Notes under the pieces: generated by a model
What the model was told of the DNA's origin: nothing
Database searches by the model: none
Seen by the model: the letters and a program-made list of their open reading frames with translations, nothing else
Made by a program: the position numbers and the translations under genes
In this document: positions 17,759 through 25,651 of the stretch, piece by piece
Layout: each line of letters starts with the position of its first letter
Position numbering within the stretch: the first letter of the stretch is position 1
From: Streptomyces cellostaticus
GTDB lineage: Bacteria; Actinomycetota; Actinomycetes; Streptomycetales; Streptomycetaceae
Assembly (NCBI RefSeq): GCF_023630175.1
Contig: NZ_JALLIN010000009.1
Location: forward strand, 1-64,000
Direction: 5' to 3'
DNA length: 64,000 nucleotides

Positions 17759-19306
17759 ATGCCGGAACCGGTCGCCCCAGCCGTCCCACCGACGCCACCG
17801 GTCGCGCTCTCGGCCCTGCTGTCCCGGGAGGACCTCGCCCTGCGCCAGATCGCGGGCCCGTCGGGTCCGTCCCTGGTGATCCACGCGGCGCACACCTCGG
17901 AGATGGCCGACCCGTACCCGTATCTGCTGGGCGGCGAGCTGCTGCTGACGGCCGGGGTGCACATCCCGCGGGCGGCGGAGGCGGGCACGTACTTCGACGA
18001 CTACGTCTCCCGGATCGTGGCGGCGGGCGGCGCGGCCCTCGGCTTCGGACTGGCCCCGGTGCACGACACCGTGCCGCCCGCCCTGATCGCGGCCTGCGAC
18101 GCGCAGCGCCTCCCGCTGCTCGAGGTCCCGCCCCGGACCACCTTCTCGGGCGTGGCCCGCGCGGTCTGGCAGCTCATGGCGCAGGCCCGCCTGGCCGAGC
18201 TGCGCCGCGTGACCGACGCCCAGCAGAGCCTCGCGGCGGCGGCCTCCCGCCCGGACCCGGTGCCCGCGGTGCTGCGCCGGCTCGCCCGGCACCTGGGGGG
18301 TCACGCGATCCTGTTCGGCCCGGACGGCACCGGCGTCGCGGAGGCGGGCCGGGCGGTGTCCGGCGAGGTGCGGGAGGCACTGGCGAAGCTGGCGGAGGTG
18401 GTCCGGCCGGGCGGCCCGCGGCCCCCGGAGGGCGACGCAGGCACCGGGCGCTCCGGCGGCGCCGCCGGCGCCGTCCAGCCCCCGCCGGCCCGGCCGGCCC
18501 CCTCCTCCGCCGCCGACACCCTCGGCGACACCCACCTCGCCGCCTACGCTCTCGGGGCCGGCGAGGGGTTCGTGCTCGCGATGGCCTCCGGACCGCGCGG
18601 GCCCGGGGACCACACCATCGCCTCCGTCGCCGCCGTACTGCTCTCCCTGCTGACCGGCGAGCACCGGAGCGGGTCCGGCGCGGCCCGGACGGCCGCGCTC
18701 GTGCGGCTGCTGCTCGGTTCGTCGCCCGAGGCGGTGGCGCCGCTGCTCGGCGACGGCGAGTGGATCGTCGTGCACGCCCGGCCGGAGAGCCGGTCACCGG
18801 ACGCCGTGGCCGCCTCGGCGCTGGGCGCCGCCCTCGGCTCGCCGCTGGTGGACGTGGCCCGTGACGTCGTCCGGGTGCTGGTGCCCGCCGCGCGGGAGCC
18901 GGTGCCGCAGCCGGGCTGGACCCTCGGGGTCAGCGCGGCGGCCGGCCCCGGCGAGTGGCCCGCCGCCGACACCCGGGCGGCCCGCGCGCTGGCCCGCGCC
19001 CGCGCCACCCGCGTCCCGCTGGTCCGGCACGGTGCCCGGCCGGGCCTGGCGGACCTGGTGCCCCCCGCGGACGCCGAGGCGCACGCCCGGGCGCTGCTCG
19101 CGCCGCTCGGCGCCCAGCCCGCGCTCACCGAGACCCTGCGCGCCTGGCTGTCGCTGCACGGCAGTTGGGACCGTACGGCGGTGGCGCTGGACGTGCACCG
19201 CAACACCGTGCGGCAGCGGATCGCCCGCTGCGCCGCGCTGCTGGACGCCGACCTGGACGACGCGGACGTGCGCATGGAGATGTGGTTCGCGCTGCGCCGG
19301 GGCTGA
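17759..19306 (+). CDS. PucR-family transcriptional regulator
   Basis: The 515-residue protein has an N-terminal PucR ligand-sensing domain (about residues 15-140, containing LLGGELLLTAGVHIP). A central GGDEF-like region follows, then a C-terminal HTH_30 DNA-binding domain (LDVHRNTVRQRIARCAALL, about 480-505). PucR proteins control purine, amino-acid and nitrogen compound catabolism. I chose the ATG at 17759 because GGAGGGAA is eight bases upstream; the ATG at 17741 lies within that signal. The gene is divergent from the ureohydrolase/TPP enzyme pair, so it is the natural candidate for their regulator. Proline- and alanine-rich insertions sit near residues 220-250. Confidence 0.88.
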   Translation: MPEPVAPAVPPTPPVALSALLSREDLALRQIAGPSGPSLVIHAAHTSEMADPYPYLLGGELLLTAGVHIPRAAEAGTYFDDYVSRIVAAGGAALGFGLAPVHDTVPPALIAACDAQRLPLLEVPPRTTFSGVARAVWQLMAQARLAELRRVTDAQQSLAAAASRPDPVPAVLRRLARHLGGHAILFGPDGTGVAEAGRAVSGEVREALAKLAEVVRPGGPRPPEGDAGTGRSGGAAGAVQPPPARPAPSSAADTLGDTHLAAYALGAGEGFVLAMASGPRGPGDHTIASVAAVLLSLLTGEHRSGSGAARTAALVRLLLGSSPEAVAPLLGDGEWIVVHARPESRSPDAVAASALGAALGSPLVDVARDVVRVLVPAAREPVPQPGWTLGVSAAAGPGEWPAADTRAARALARARATRVPLVRHGARPGLADLVPPADAEAHARALLAPLGAQPALTETLRAWLSLHGSWDRTAVALDVHRNTVRQRIARCAALLDADLDDADVRMEMWFALRRG

Positions 19307-19400
19307 CCGGTGCCCGGTGCCGCGCCGGAACCCAGTGATCCAGGTCCCAGCACGCGGCATGCCGAGGACGCGCCCGGTGCGCTGCCCCACAATGGGGGGC

Positions 19401-20189
19401 ATGCCGATAACCGGGACACCCAGCCGCGCCCAGCTCGTCGACCACCTGGTGAGGACCCGTATCGCGGGGGACGTCGCCACGCCCCGCGAGAACAACCTCT
19501 CCCACTACCGCAGGCTGGCCAACGGCGAGCGCAACTTCTGGCTGGGGCTCGAGCTCGGCGACCGCTGGGCGGACGAGCAGGACGTGCTCGCGGTGATGGC
19601 GGAGCGGGTGGGGGTCAACGACGACCCCGAGTACCGGTACGGGCAGGACACCATCGACCCCGAACTGACCGTGGACGCGCTGGACCGACTGGCCGCGCGG
19701 CTGCGCAAGGCGGCCGAGGGACGGCAGCGGGTGCTGTTCGCCACCGGACACCCGGGCGGCCTGCTGGACGTGCACCGGGCCACGGCCGGGGCGCTGCGCG
19801 CGGCCGGCTGCGAGATCGTGGTCGTCCCGGACGGGCTGCAGACGGACGAGGGGTACGTCATGCAGTTCGCGGACGTCGCCGTCCTGGAGCACGGCGCGTC
19901 GCTGTGGCACACGCACTCCGGCGAGCCGATGCGGGCCGTTCTGAACGGACTTGCGCGCGAGGGGCGCCCGCTGCCCGACCTGGTGGTCGCCGACCACGGC
20001 TGGGCCGGGTACGCCGGACAGCACGGCGTCGACTCCGTCGGATACGCCGACTGCAACGACCCCGCGCTGTTCCTGGCCGAGTCCGAGGGCACCGTCCAGG
20101 TGGTCGTCCCGCTCGACGACCACGTCGTCAGCCCGCGCCACTACGACCCCATGACGGCGTACCTGCTGGCGGCGGCGGGCCTCGACTGA
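19401..20189 (+). CDS. Conserved hypothetical, phosphatase-like
   Basis: The 262-residue soluble protein has segments VLFATGHPGGLLDVHRATAGAL, IVVVPDG, DVAVLEHGASLWHTHSGEPM and DLVVADHGWAGYAGQHG, suggesting an alpha/beta fold with clustered His and Asp residues. From memory, Streptomyces homologues are often labelled phosphatase, but I see no named phosphatase motif, so the function stays open. Two in-frame ATG codons (19392 and 19401) are possible; neither has a well-spaced ribosome binding site. It follows pucR by about 95 bases in the same direction. A strong hairpin after the gene ends the transcript. Confidence 0.65.
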   Translation: MPITGTPSRAQLVDHLVRTRIAGDVATPRENNLSHYRRLANGERNFWLGLELGDRWADEQDVLAVMAERVGVNDDPEYRYGQDTIDPELTVDALDRLAARLRKAAEGRQRVLFATGHPGGLLDVHRATAGALRAAGCEIVVVPDGLQTDEGYVMQFADVAVLEHGASLWHTHSGEPMRAVLNGLAREGRPLPDLVVADHGWAGYAGQHGVDSVGYADCNDPALFLAESEGTVQVVVPLDDHVVSPRHYDPMTAYLLAAAGLD

Positions 20190-20190
20190 T

Positions 20191-20257
20191 ACCTGGTAAC
20201 GCGTGGTACCTGGTACCGCGTCAAGTCGGGGTTCGCCCGGCGCGAGGGGCGAACCCC
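20191..20257 (+). terminator. Hairpin between convergent genes, preceded by a short repeat
   Basis: A perfect 11-bp stem (GGGGTTCGCCC at 20228-20238 with 20247-20257) with an 8-base loop follows the phosphatase-like gene and converges on the Gly-rich protein gene. Just before it, 20191-20221 holds two near-copies of ACCTGGTAACGCG / ACCTGGTACCGCG, an unexplained short direct repeat. Confidence 0.65.
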
Positions 20258-20348
20258 GGCCGGCCCGGCACCAGGGCACGGCGGATGCGCGGCTCCGTGC
20301 ACGGGGCCGCACATCCTTGTCTCGGGCGTGTCTCAGGAGACGGTCGGT

Positions 20349-20675
20349 TCAGCGCCCTCCGTGGCCGCCGTGACCGCCGTAGCCTCCGTAACCGCCATGG
20401 CCGCCGTAGCCGCCGTAGCCACCGTGGTCATAACCACCGTGGTCGCCGTGGCCGTAGCCGCCGTAGTCGCCGTAGTCGTCGTCATCGTCGTCCCACCACG
20501 AGTTGTGGTGGTTGTAGTGGTCGTTGTCTCCCCAGTCCCAGCTGTGGCTGTAGGAGCCGTGGTCGTTGTTGTCGGAGGCCGAGGCCGTGCCCGCCGTGCC
20601 GACCGCCGCCCCGCCGGCCAGCAGCAGGCCGGTGGCGGACATGGCGACAAGGCGCCTCGCGCGCTGTGCTCGCAT
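20349..20675 (-). CDS. Secreted Gly/His/Tyr/Asp-rich low-complexity protein
   Basis: The 108-residue product begins with a signal peptide (MRAQRARRLVAMSATGLLLAGGAAVGTAGTASA). The mature chain of about 75 residues is low-complexity: an Asn/His/Trp/Asp stretch, a run of six Asp, then repeats built from YGG, HGG and DHGG to the C-terminus. GGAAGG lies eight bases before the ATG at 20675. The composition suggests a metal-binding or adhesive extracellular peptide; no domain family is recognised. It is monocistronic, with a long upstream region containing a CACACGT repeat. Confidence 0.7.
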   Translation of the reverse strand: MRAQRARRLVAMSATGLLLAGGAAVGTAGTASASDNNDHGSYSHSWDWGDNDHYNHHNSWWDDDDDDYGDYGGYGHGDHGGYDHGGYGGYGGHGGYGGYGGHGGHGGR

Positions 20676-21082
20676 GGGCAATACCTTCCATCCCTGGGTG
20701 TGGATGGCCGCCGCCGCGTGTCGTGAAGGAAAGTGCGGGGGCGGTCTGGTGGGGTCCGCCGCAGCCTGTGATGCGACACGACGTGCGTCACCTTGCCGGC
20801 GCCTGCGGCCCACCCTGTTCGCGATCGCGCCCCCGGGTGCCGCGGCTGAGGTCCGGAGTCAACCGGATCCTCGCCGACCGGGCATGCCGTGCACTGCGGC
20901 TTTCACTTCCAAAGCCTAGTACCACACGTGTCACACGTCACATTGAGCAGGCAACTATTTTTCGCTCACCCGAAGAAACCCGGAAGACCATGTTCCGCCC
21001 AACGGCGGGCAGCGGACGGCGAGCTGACGCGGCGGGTGCGGCACGACGGTCGGGAACCGGCGGGACCGCCCGGCGCGGCGAG
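20676..21082. promoter_or_regulatory. Long upstream region of the Gly-rich gene
   Basis: About 400 bases without a gene. The part from 20900 to 20995 is clearly less GC-rich than its surroundings and contains the palindrome ACACGTGT (20924-20931). It also holds two direct CACACGT copies nine bases apart (20923-20929 and 20932-20938), plausible regulator contacts for the minus-strand gene. I cannot assign a confident -10/-35 pair. Confidence 0.4.
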
Positions 21083-21121
21083 GCCCGCCCGCGCCCCCGT
21101 ACCGGGAGGGCGCGGGCGGGC
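21083..21121 (-). terminator. Hairpin after the thioesterase gene
   Basis: A perfect 14-bp GC-only stem (GCCCGCCCGCGCCC at 21083-21096 with 21108-21121) and an 11-base loop lie 17 bases past the thioesterase stop codon. Confidence 0.75.
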
Positions 21122-21138
21122 CCGCGGGCCGGACGAAG

Positions 21139-22005
21139 TCAGCGCGGGACGCGGACCACGCCCTCCTGGATGACCGAGATGGCCAGCCGTCCGTCCTGGG
21201 TGTGGATGCGGGCCTGGCCCAGGCCCCGGCCGCCGTGCGCGGACGGCGACTCCTGGTCGTACAGCAGCCACTCGTCGGCGCGGAACGGCCGGTGGAACCA
21301 CATCGCGTGGTCCAGCGACGCCCCGACGACGTCCCCGACCGCCCAGCCGCCGCGGCCGTGCGCGAGCAGCACGGAGTCGAGGAGGGTCATGTCGGAGACG
21401 TAGGTGGCGAGTACGACGTGCAGCAGCGGGTCGTCGTCCAGTTTGCCGTTGGTGCGGAACCACACCTGGGAGTGCGGCTCGCGCGGCTCGCCGAACCTGC
21501 CGTACGGCGGCTCGTCCACGTAGCGCAGGTCGATCGCCTCGCGGACCTCCAGGAAGCGCTCCACGACGTCGGGCGGGAGATGGGCGTAACCGCGCATCCG
21601 CTCCCGGGAGGTGGGCAGCGTGGCCGGGTCCGGCGCCGCCGGCATGGCGGCCTGGTGGTCCAGCCCCTCCTCGTGCGCCTGGAAGGACGCCGAGAGATGG
21701 AAGATCGGCTTGCCGTGCTGCACGGCGACCACACGGCGGGTGGTGAAGGACCGTCCGTCGCGGATCCGGTCGACGCTGTAGACGATCGGCGCGCCGGGGT
21801 CGCCCGGGCGCAGGAAGTACGCGTGCAGCGAGTGGGCCTGCCGGTCCCCGGGGACCGTGCGCCCGGCGGCGAGGAGCGCCTGCGCCGCGACCTGCCCGCC
21901 GAAGACGCGGGGTACGACGGCGGAGCGGGACCTGCCGCGGAATATGTCCTCCTCGATCTGCTCGAGGTCGAGCAGATCGAGGAGGTCCTGAAGTGCCTGG
22001 CTCAT
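21139..22005 (-). CDS. Acyl-CoA thioesterase II (TesB family)
   Basis: The 288-residue protein has the double hot-dog fold of TesB. Visible elements are the N-terminal RVFGGQVAAQALLAA hot-dog helix, YFLRPGD, the strand TTRRVVAVQHGKPIFHLSASFQ and the C-terminal SLDHAMWFHRPFRADEWLLYDQESP. It hydrolyses acyl-CoA to free acid and CoA in the cytoplasm. It lies 34 bases after an acyl-CoA dehydrogenase gene on the same strand, so the two are probably co-transcribed and the enzyme may relieve CoA sequestration during acyl-CoA oxidation. Chain-length preference cannot be read from sequence. Confidence 0.93.
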   Translation of the reverse strand: MSQALQDLLDLLDLEQIEEDIFRGRSRSAVVPRVFGGQVAAQALLAAGRTVPGDRQAHSLHAYFLRPGDPGAPIVYSVDRIRDGRSFTTRRVVAVQHGKPIFHLSASFQAHEEGLDHQAAMPAAPDPATLPTSRERMRGYAHLPPDVVERFLEVREAIDLRYVDEPPYGRFGEPREPHSQVWFRTNGKLDDDPLLHVVLATYVSDMTLLDSVLLAHGRGGWAVGDVVGASLDHAMWFHRPFRADEWLLYDQESPSAHGGRGLGQARIHTQDGRLAISVIQEGVVRVPR

Positions 22006-22039
22006 GAGGTGGTTGTACCCGCCAGTGATTGCGGAGACC

Positions 22040-23197
22040 TTACAGGCCCATGTCCTTGGCGATGATCGTCTTCATGATCTCGCTGGTGCCGCCGTAGATG
22101 CGGTTGACGCGGTTGTCCGCGTACAGGCGGGCGATCGGGTACTCGTTCATGTAGCCGTAGCCGCCGTGGAGCTGGAGGCAGCGGTCGATGACGCGGTGCG
22201 CGACCTCGGTGCAGAAGAGCTTGGCGGAGGCCGCCTCGGCGGGGGTCAGCTCACCGGCGTCCAGGGCCTCGGTCGCGCGGTCGGCGACGGCCTCGGCGGC
22301 GTCCACCTCGGCCTGGCAGGCGGCCAGCTCGAACTTGGTGTTCTGGAAGTGGGCGACCGGCTTGCCGAAGACGGTGCGCTCCTGGACGTACTGCTTGGCG
22401 AAGCGGACGGCGGCCTTGGCCTGGGCGTAGGCGCCGAAGGCGATGCCCCAGCGCTCGGAGGCCAGGTTGTGGCCGAGATAGTAGAAGCCCTTGTTCTCCT
22501 CGCCGAGCAGGTCCTCGACGGGCACCTTGACGTCGACGAAGGCCAGTTCGGCGGTGTCGGAGGTGCGCAGGCCCAGCTTGTCCAGCTTGCGGCCGATGGA
22601 GTAGCCCTCGGACTTGGTGTCCACGGCGAACAGGGAGATGCCGTGGCGGCGGTCCTCGGCGGTCGGCGCGGAGGTCCGGGCGCAGACGATGACCTTGTCG
22701 GCGTGCACACCACCGGTGATGAAGGTCTTGGCGCCGTTGAGGACGTAGTGGGTGCCGTCCTCGGAGAGCTTGGCGGTGGTCTTCATGCCCGCGAGGTCGG
22801 AGCCGGTGCCCGGCTCGGTCATCGCGATGGCCCACATCTCCTCGCCGGTGACGAACTTCGGCAGGTAGCGCTTCTTCTGCTCGTCCGTGGCCAGCATCTT
22901 GATGTACGGCAGGGCGAGCAGCACGTGCACGCCGGAGCCGCCGAACTGCACACCGGCGCGGGCGGTCTCCTCGTAGAGGACGGCCTCGAACTTGTGGCTG
23001 TCCAGACCGGCGCCGCCGAACTCCTCGGGCACGTTGATCCCGAAGATGCCCAGCTCACCGAGCTTGTGGTAGAAGTCGCGCGGCGCCTGGCCGGCGGCGA
23101 ACCACTCGTCGTAGACGGGCACGACCTCGGCCTCGATGAAGGCGCGAAGGGTCTCCCGGAACGCCTCGTGATCCTCGTTGAACACCGTACGGCGCAC
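22040..23197 (-). CDS. Acyl-CoA dehydrogenase
   Basis: This 385-residue flavoenzyme has the standard acyl-CoA dehydrogenase architecture: N-terminal helices (residues 1-115), middle beta domain with MTEPGTGSDLAGMKTTA, and the C-terminal four-helix bundle with LHGGYGYMNEYPIARLYAD. It introduces the alpha-beta double bond in acyl-CoA using FAD. The chosen GTG start (23197) has GGAGG seven bases upstream; longer in-frame forms give no homologous sequence. It is followed closely by tesB and preceded by a TetR gene 134 bases upstream, with palindromes in that gap that could be operators. Substrate is probably a medium- or long-chain acyl-CoA, by family only. Confidence 0.92.
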   Translation of the reverse strand: MRRTVFNEDHEAFRETLRAFIEAEVVPVYDEWFAAGQAPRDFYHKLGELGIFGINVPEEFGGAGLDSHKFEAVLYEETARAGVQFGGSGVHVLLALPYIKMLATDEQKKRYLPKFVTGEEMWAIAMTEPGTGSDLAGMKTTAKLSEDGTHYVLNGAKTFITGGVHADKVIVCARTSAPTAEDRRHGISLFAVDTKSEGYSIGRKLDKLGLRTSDTAELAFVDVKVPVEDLLGEENKGFYYLGHNLASERWGIAFGAYAQAKAAVRFAKQYVQERTVFGKPVAHFQNTKFELAACQAEVDAAEAVADRATEALDAGELTPAEAASAKLFCTEVAHRVIDRCLQLHGGYGYMNEYPIARLYADNRVNRIYGGTSEIMKTIIAKDMGL

Positions 23198-23223
23198 GCC
23201 GCCACCTCCACGTACCTCGGCAT

Positions 23224-23253
23224 GACATTCGGGCATGTCTAAGCGCTTGCTCA
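23224..23253 (-). promoter_or_regulatory. Two adjacent palindromes before the acyl-CoA dehydrogenase gene
   Basis: GACAT-N6-ATGTC at 23224-23239 is a perfect 5-bp inverted repeat. Directly next to it TAAGC-N4-GCTCA (23240-23253) is an imperfect one. They lie 27-56 bases upstream of the GTG start, where a repressor of the dehydrogenase/thioesterase genes could bind. Neither matches the GTTAA-N6-TTAAC type sites found next to the TetR gene. Confidence 0.45.
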
Positions 23254-23312
23254 GATCCCAAGATACTGGCGGGTACGTTCCGCCGTCCAGGGTGACCTTG
23301 GCCACCCGGCGG

Positions 23313-23328
23313 CCGGGGGCGCCCCCGG
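23313..23328 (-). terminator. Palindrome after tetR
   Basis: A 16-base perfect palindrome (CCGGGGGCGCCCCCGG) begins four bases past the tetR stop on the minus strand. It may form a small hairpin, but read-through to the dehydrogenase gene remains possible. Confidence 0.4.
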
Positions 23329-23331
23329 GGC

Positions 23332-23928
23332 TCAGCCCTCGGCCGCCCCGAAGGCGCCCCGGGCCATCCGGTGCAGCAGCGCCGCCGTGGCGGCGCGGCC
23401 CGGCAGGGTGCCGGCGCGGCCGAGGTGCGGGGTGGAGTTGAGCAGACCGAAGACCGAGTGGACCGCCGAGCGGGCGCTGGGCTCGGTCAGGTGGGGGTAG
23501 ACCTCCCGCACCACCTCCACCCACAGCTCCACGTACTGCCGCTGGAGCTGGCGCACCAGCTTGCGGTCGCTGTCGCGCAGGCGGTCCAGCTCGCGGTCGT
23601 GCAGGGTGATCAGGGGGCGGTCGTCGAGGGCGAAGTCGATGTGGCCCTCGATGAGCGAGTCCAGGACCGCCGGGGCCCCGGCGCCCCCGTCGGCCTCGGC
23701 CAGGCGGCGCTTGGCGCCGGTCAGCAGCCGGCCGCTGATGCCGACCAGCAGCTCCGCGAGCATCGCGTCCTTGCCGGGGAAGTGGCGGTACAGGCCGGGG
23801 CCGCTGATGCCGACCGCGGCGCCTATCTCGTCCACGCCGACGCCGTGGAAGCCGCGCTCGGCGAAGAGCCGGGCAGCCTCCTTGAGGATCTGCTCGCGGC
23901 GGGTGGGGGCGTCGGTTCTGGTGACCAT
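23332..23928 (-). CDS. TetR-family repressor (AccR-like)
   Basis: The 198-residue protein has a TetR N-terminal helix-turn-helix (REQILKEAARLFAERGFHGVGVDEIGAAVGISGPGLYRHFPGKDAML in two parts, residues 10-56) and an all-helical ligand domain. It is divergent from the methylcrotonyl-CoA carboxylase-type operon. Two 16-bp palindromes of the form GTTAA-N6-TTAAC lie between them; as I recall, this is the motif reported for AccR of S. avermitilis, a repressor that senses short-chain acyl-CoA levels. It therefore probably represses the carboxylase operon and itself. Ligand and target identity are inference from position and motif. Confidence 0.88.
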   Translation of the reverse strand: MVTRTDAPTRREQILKEAARLFAERGFHGVGVDEIGAAVGISGPGLYRHFPGKDAMLAELLVGISGRLLTGAKRRLAEADGGAGAPAVLDSLIEGHIDFALDDRPLITLHDRELDRLRDSDRKLVRQLQRQYVELWVEVVREVYPHLTEPSARSAVHSVFGLLNSTPHLGRAGTLPGRAATAALLHRMARGAFGAAEG

Positions 23929-23950
23929 GCCGGCAATTCTAGACAGCGAG

Positions 23951-23966
23951 GTTAGCGGTCGTTAAC
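23951..23966. promoter_or_regulatory. AccR-like operator 1
   Basis: GTTAGCGGTCGTTAAC fits GTTAA-N6-TTAAC with one mismatch. It sits 23 bases upstream of the tetR start and 28 bases centre to centre from the second site. Confidence 0.7.
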
Positions 23967-23978
23967 CTGAAGGAAATG

Positions 23979-23994
23979 GTTAACGCTCATTAAC
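23979..23994. promoter_or_regulatory. AccR-like operator 2
   Basis: GTTAACGCTCATTAAC is a perfect match to GTTAA-N6-TTAAC. It lies 30 bases upstream of the carboxyltransferase gene start. The two sites share 13 of 16 positions, supporting one common binding protein. Confidence 0.75.
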
Positions 23995-24023
23995 AGTCAC
24001 CACTGGGTGAGGGGACCGCAAGG

Positions 24024-25640
24024 ATGCAAGAGGCACCGGAGCTCCACAGCGCGGCCGATCCCGCGTCGGAGGCCTGGCGGGCCAACGAACAGGCTCATCT
24101 CGCACTCGTCGGGGAACTGCGCGGCAAGCTGTCCGCCGCCGCTCTCGGCGGCGGCGAGAAGGCGCGGGCCCGGCACACCGCGCGCGGCAAGCTGCTGCCG
24201 CGGGACCGGGTGGACACGCTGCTCGACCCGGGGTCGCCCTTCCTGGAGCTGGCTCCCCTCGCGGCCGACGGGATGTACGACGGGCAGGCACCGGCCGCCG
24301 GCGTGATCGCCGGCATCGGCCGGGTCAGCGGGCGCGAGTGCGTGATCGTGGCGAACGACGCCACCGTCAAGGGCGGCACGTACTACCCGATGACGGTGAA
24401 GAAGCACCTGCGCGCGCAGGAGGTGGCCCTCGACAACCGGCTGCCCTGCGTCTACCTCGTCGACTCCGGCGGGGCGTTCCTGCCGATGCAGGACGAGGTG
24501 TTCCCGGACCGCGAGCACTTCGGGCGGATCTTCTACAACCAGGCGCGGATGTCCGGCGCCGGCATCCCGCAGATCGCGGCCGTCCTCGGTTCGTGCACGG
24601 CCGGCGGGGCCTACGTGCCGGCGATGAGCGACGAGGCCGTCATCGTCCGCAACCAGGGCACGATCTTCCTGGGCGGCCCGCCGCTGGTGAAGGCGGCCAC
24701 CGGCGAGGTCGTGACCGCCGAGGAGCTGGGCGGCGGCGAGGTGCACTCCCGGACCTCCGGCGTCACCGACCACCTCGCCGAGGACGACGCGCACGCCCTT
24801 CGGATCGTGCGGAACATCGTCGCCACGCTGCCCGCGCGGCGGCCCCTCCCCTGGGAGGTCGCCCCGGCCGTGGAGCCGAAGGTGGACCCGGCCGGACTGT
24901 ACGGCGCCGTCCCGGTCGACTCCCGCACCCCCTACGACGTGCGCGAGATCATCGCGCGCGTGGTCGACGGCTCGCGGTTCGCCGAGTTCAAGGCCGAGTA
25001 CGGGCAGACCCTCATCACCGGCTTCGCCCGGATCCACGGCCACCCGGTCGGGATCGTGGCCAACAACGGCATCCTGTTCTCGGAGTCCGCCCAGAAGGGC
25101 GCCCACTTCATCGAGCTGTGCGACCAGCGCGGCATCCCGCTGCTGTTCCTGCAGAACATCTCCGGATTCATGGTCGGCCGGGACTACGAGGCGGGTGGCA
25201 TCGCCAAGCACGGCGCCAAGATGGTCACGGCGGTGGCCTGCACGCGCGTGCCGAAACTGACCGTCGTCGTCGGCGGTTCCTACGGCGCCGGCAACTACTC
25301 GATGTGCGGCCGCGCCTATTCCCCCCGCTTCCTGTGGATGTGGCCCAACGCCAAGATCTCCGTCATGGGCGGCGAGCAGGCCGCCTCCGTGCTGGCCACG
25401 GTCAAGCGGGACCAGATGCAGGCGCGCGGCGAGGACTGGCCCGTCGACGAGGAAGAGGCCTTCAAGGCCCCGATCCGCGCCCAGTACGAGAGCCAGGGCA
25501 ACGCCTACTACGCCACCGCCCGGCTGTGGGACGACGGCGTGATCGACCCGATGGAGACCCGTCAGGTGCTGGGACTCGCCCTGACGGCCTGCGCCAACGC
25601 GCCGCTGGGAGATCCCCAGTTCGGCGTCTTCCGGATGTGA
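24024..25640 (+). CDS. Acyl-CoA carboxylase beta subunit (methylcrotonyl-CoA type)
   Basis: The 538-residue protein is a biotin-dependent carboxyltransferase. It contains [16 protein letters not shown], the acyl-CoA/carboxybiotin oxyanion glycines ([15 protein letters not shown] and [16 protein letters not shown]) and the NISGFMVG region. It transfers CO2 from carboxybiotin to an acyl-CoA. The next three genes encode the biotin-carrying alpha subunit, HMG-CoA lyase and an isovaleryl-CoA dehydrogenase-type enzyme, so the substrate is most likely 3-methylcrotonyl-CoA in leucine breakdown (LiuB-type). It is the first gene of the operon and sits directly behind two AccR-like operators. The start uses GAGGGG nine bases upstream. 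Confidence 0.92.
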   Translation: MQEAPELHSAADPASEAWRANEQAHLALVGELRGKLSAAALGGGEKARARHTARGKLLPRDRVDTLLDPGSPFLELAPLAADGMYDGQAPAAGVIAGIGRVSGRECVIVANDATVKGGTYYPMTVKKHLRAQEVALDNRLPCVYLVDSGGAFLPMQDEVFPDREHFGRIFYNQARMSGAGIPQIAAVLGSCTAGGAYVPAMSDEAVIVRNQGTIFLGGPPLVKAATGEVVTAEELGGGEVHSRTSGVTDHLAEDDAHALRIVRNIVATLPARRPLPWEVAPAVEPKVDPAGLYGAVPVDSRTPYDVREIIARVVDGSRFAEFKAEYGQTLITGFARIHGHPVGIVANNGILFSESAQKGAHFIELCDQRGIPLLFLQNISGFMVGRDYEAGGIAKHGAKMVTAVACTRVPKLTVVVGGSYGAGNYSMCGRAYSPRFLWMWPNAKISVMGGEQAASVLATVKRDQMQARGEDWPVDEEEAFKAPIRAQYESQGNAYYATARLWDDGVIDPMETRQVLGLALTACANAPLGDPQFGVFRM

Positions 25641-25651
25641 GGAGGGGAACC

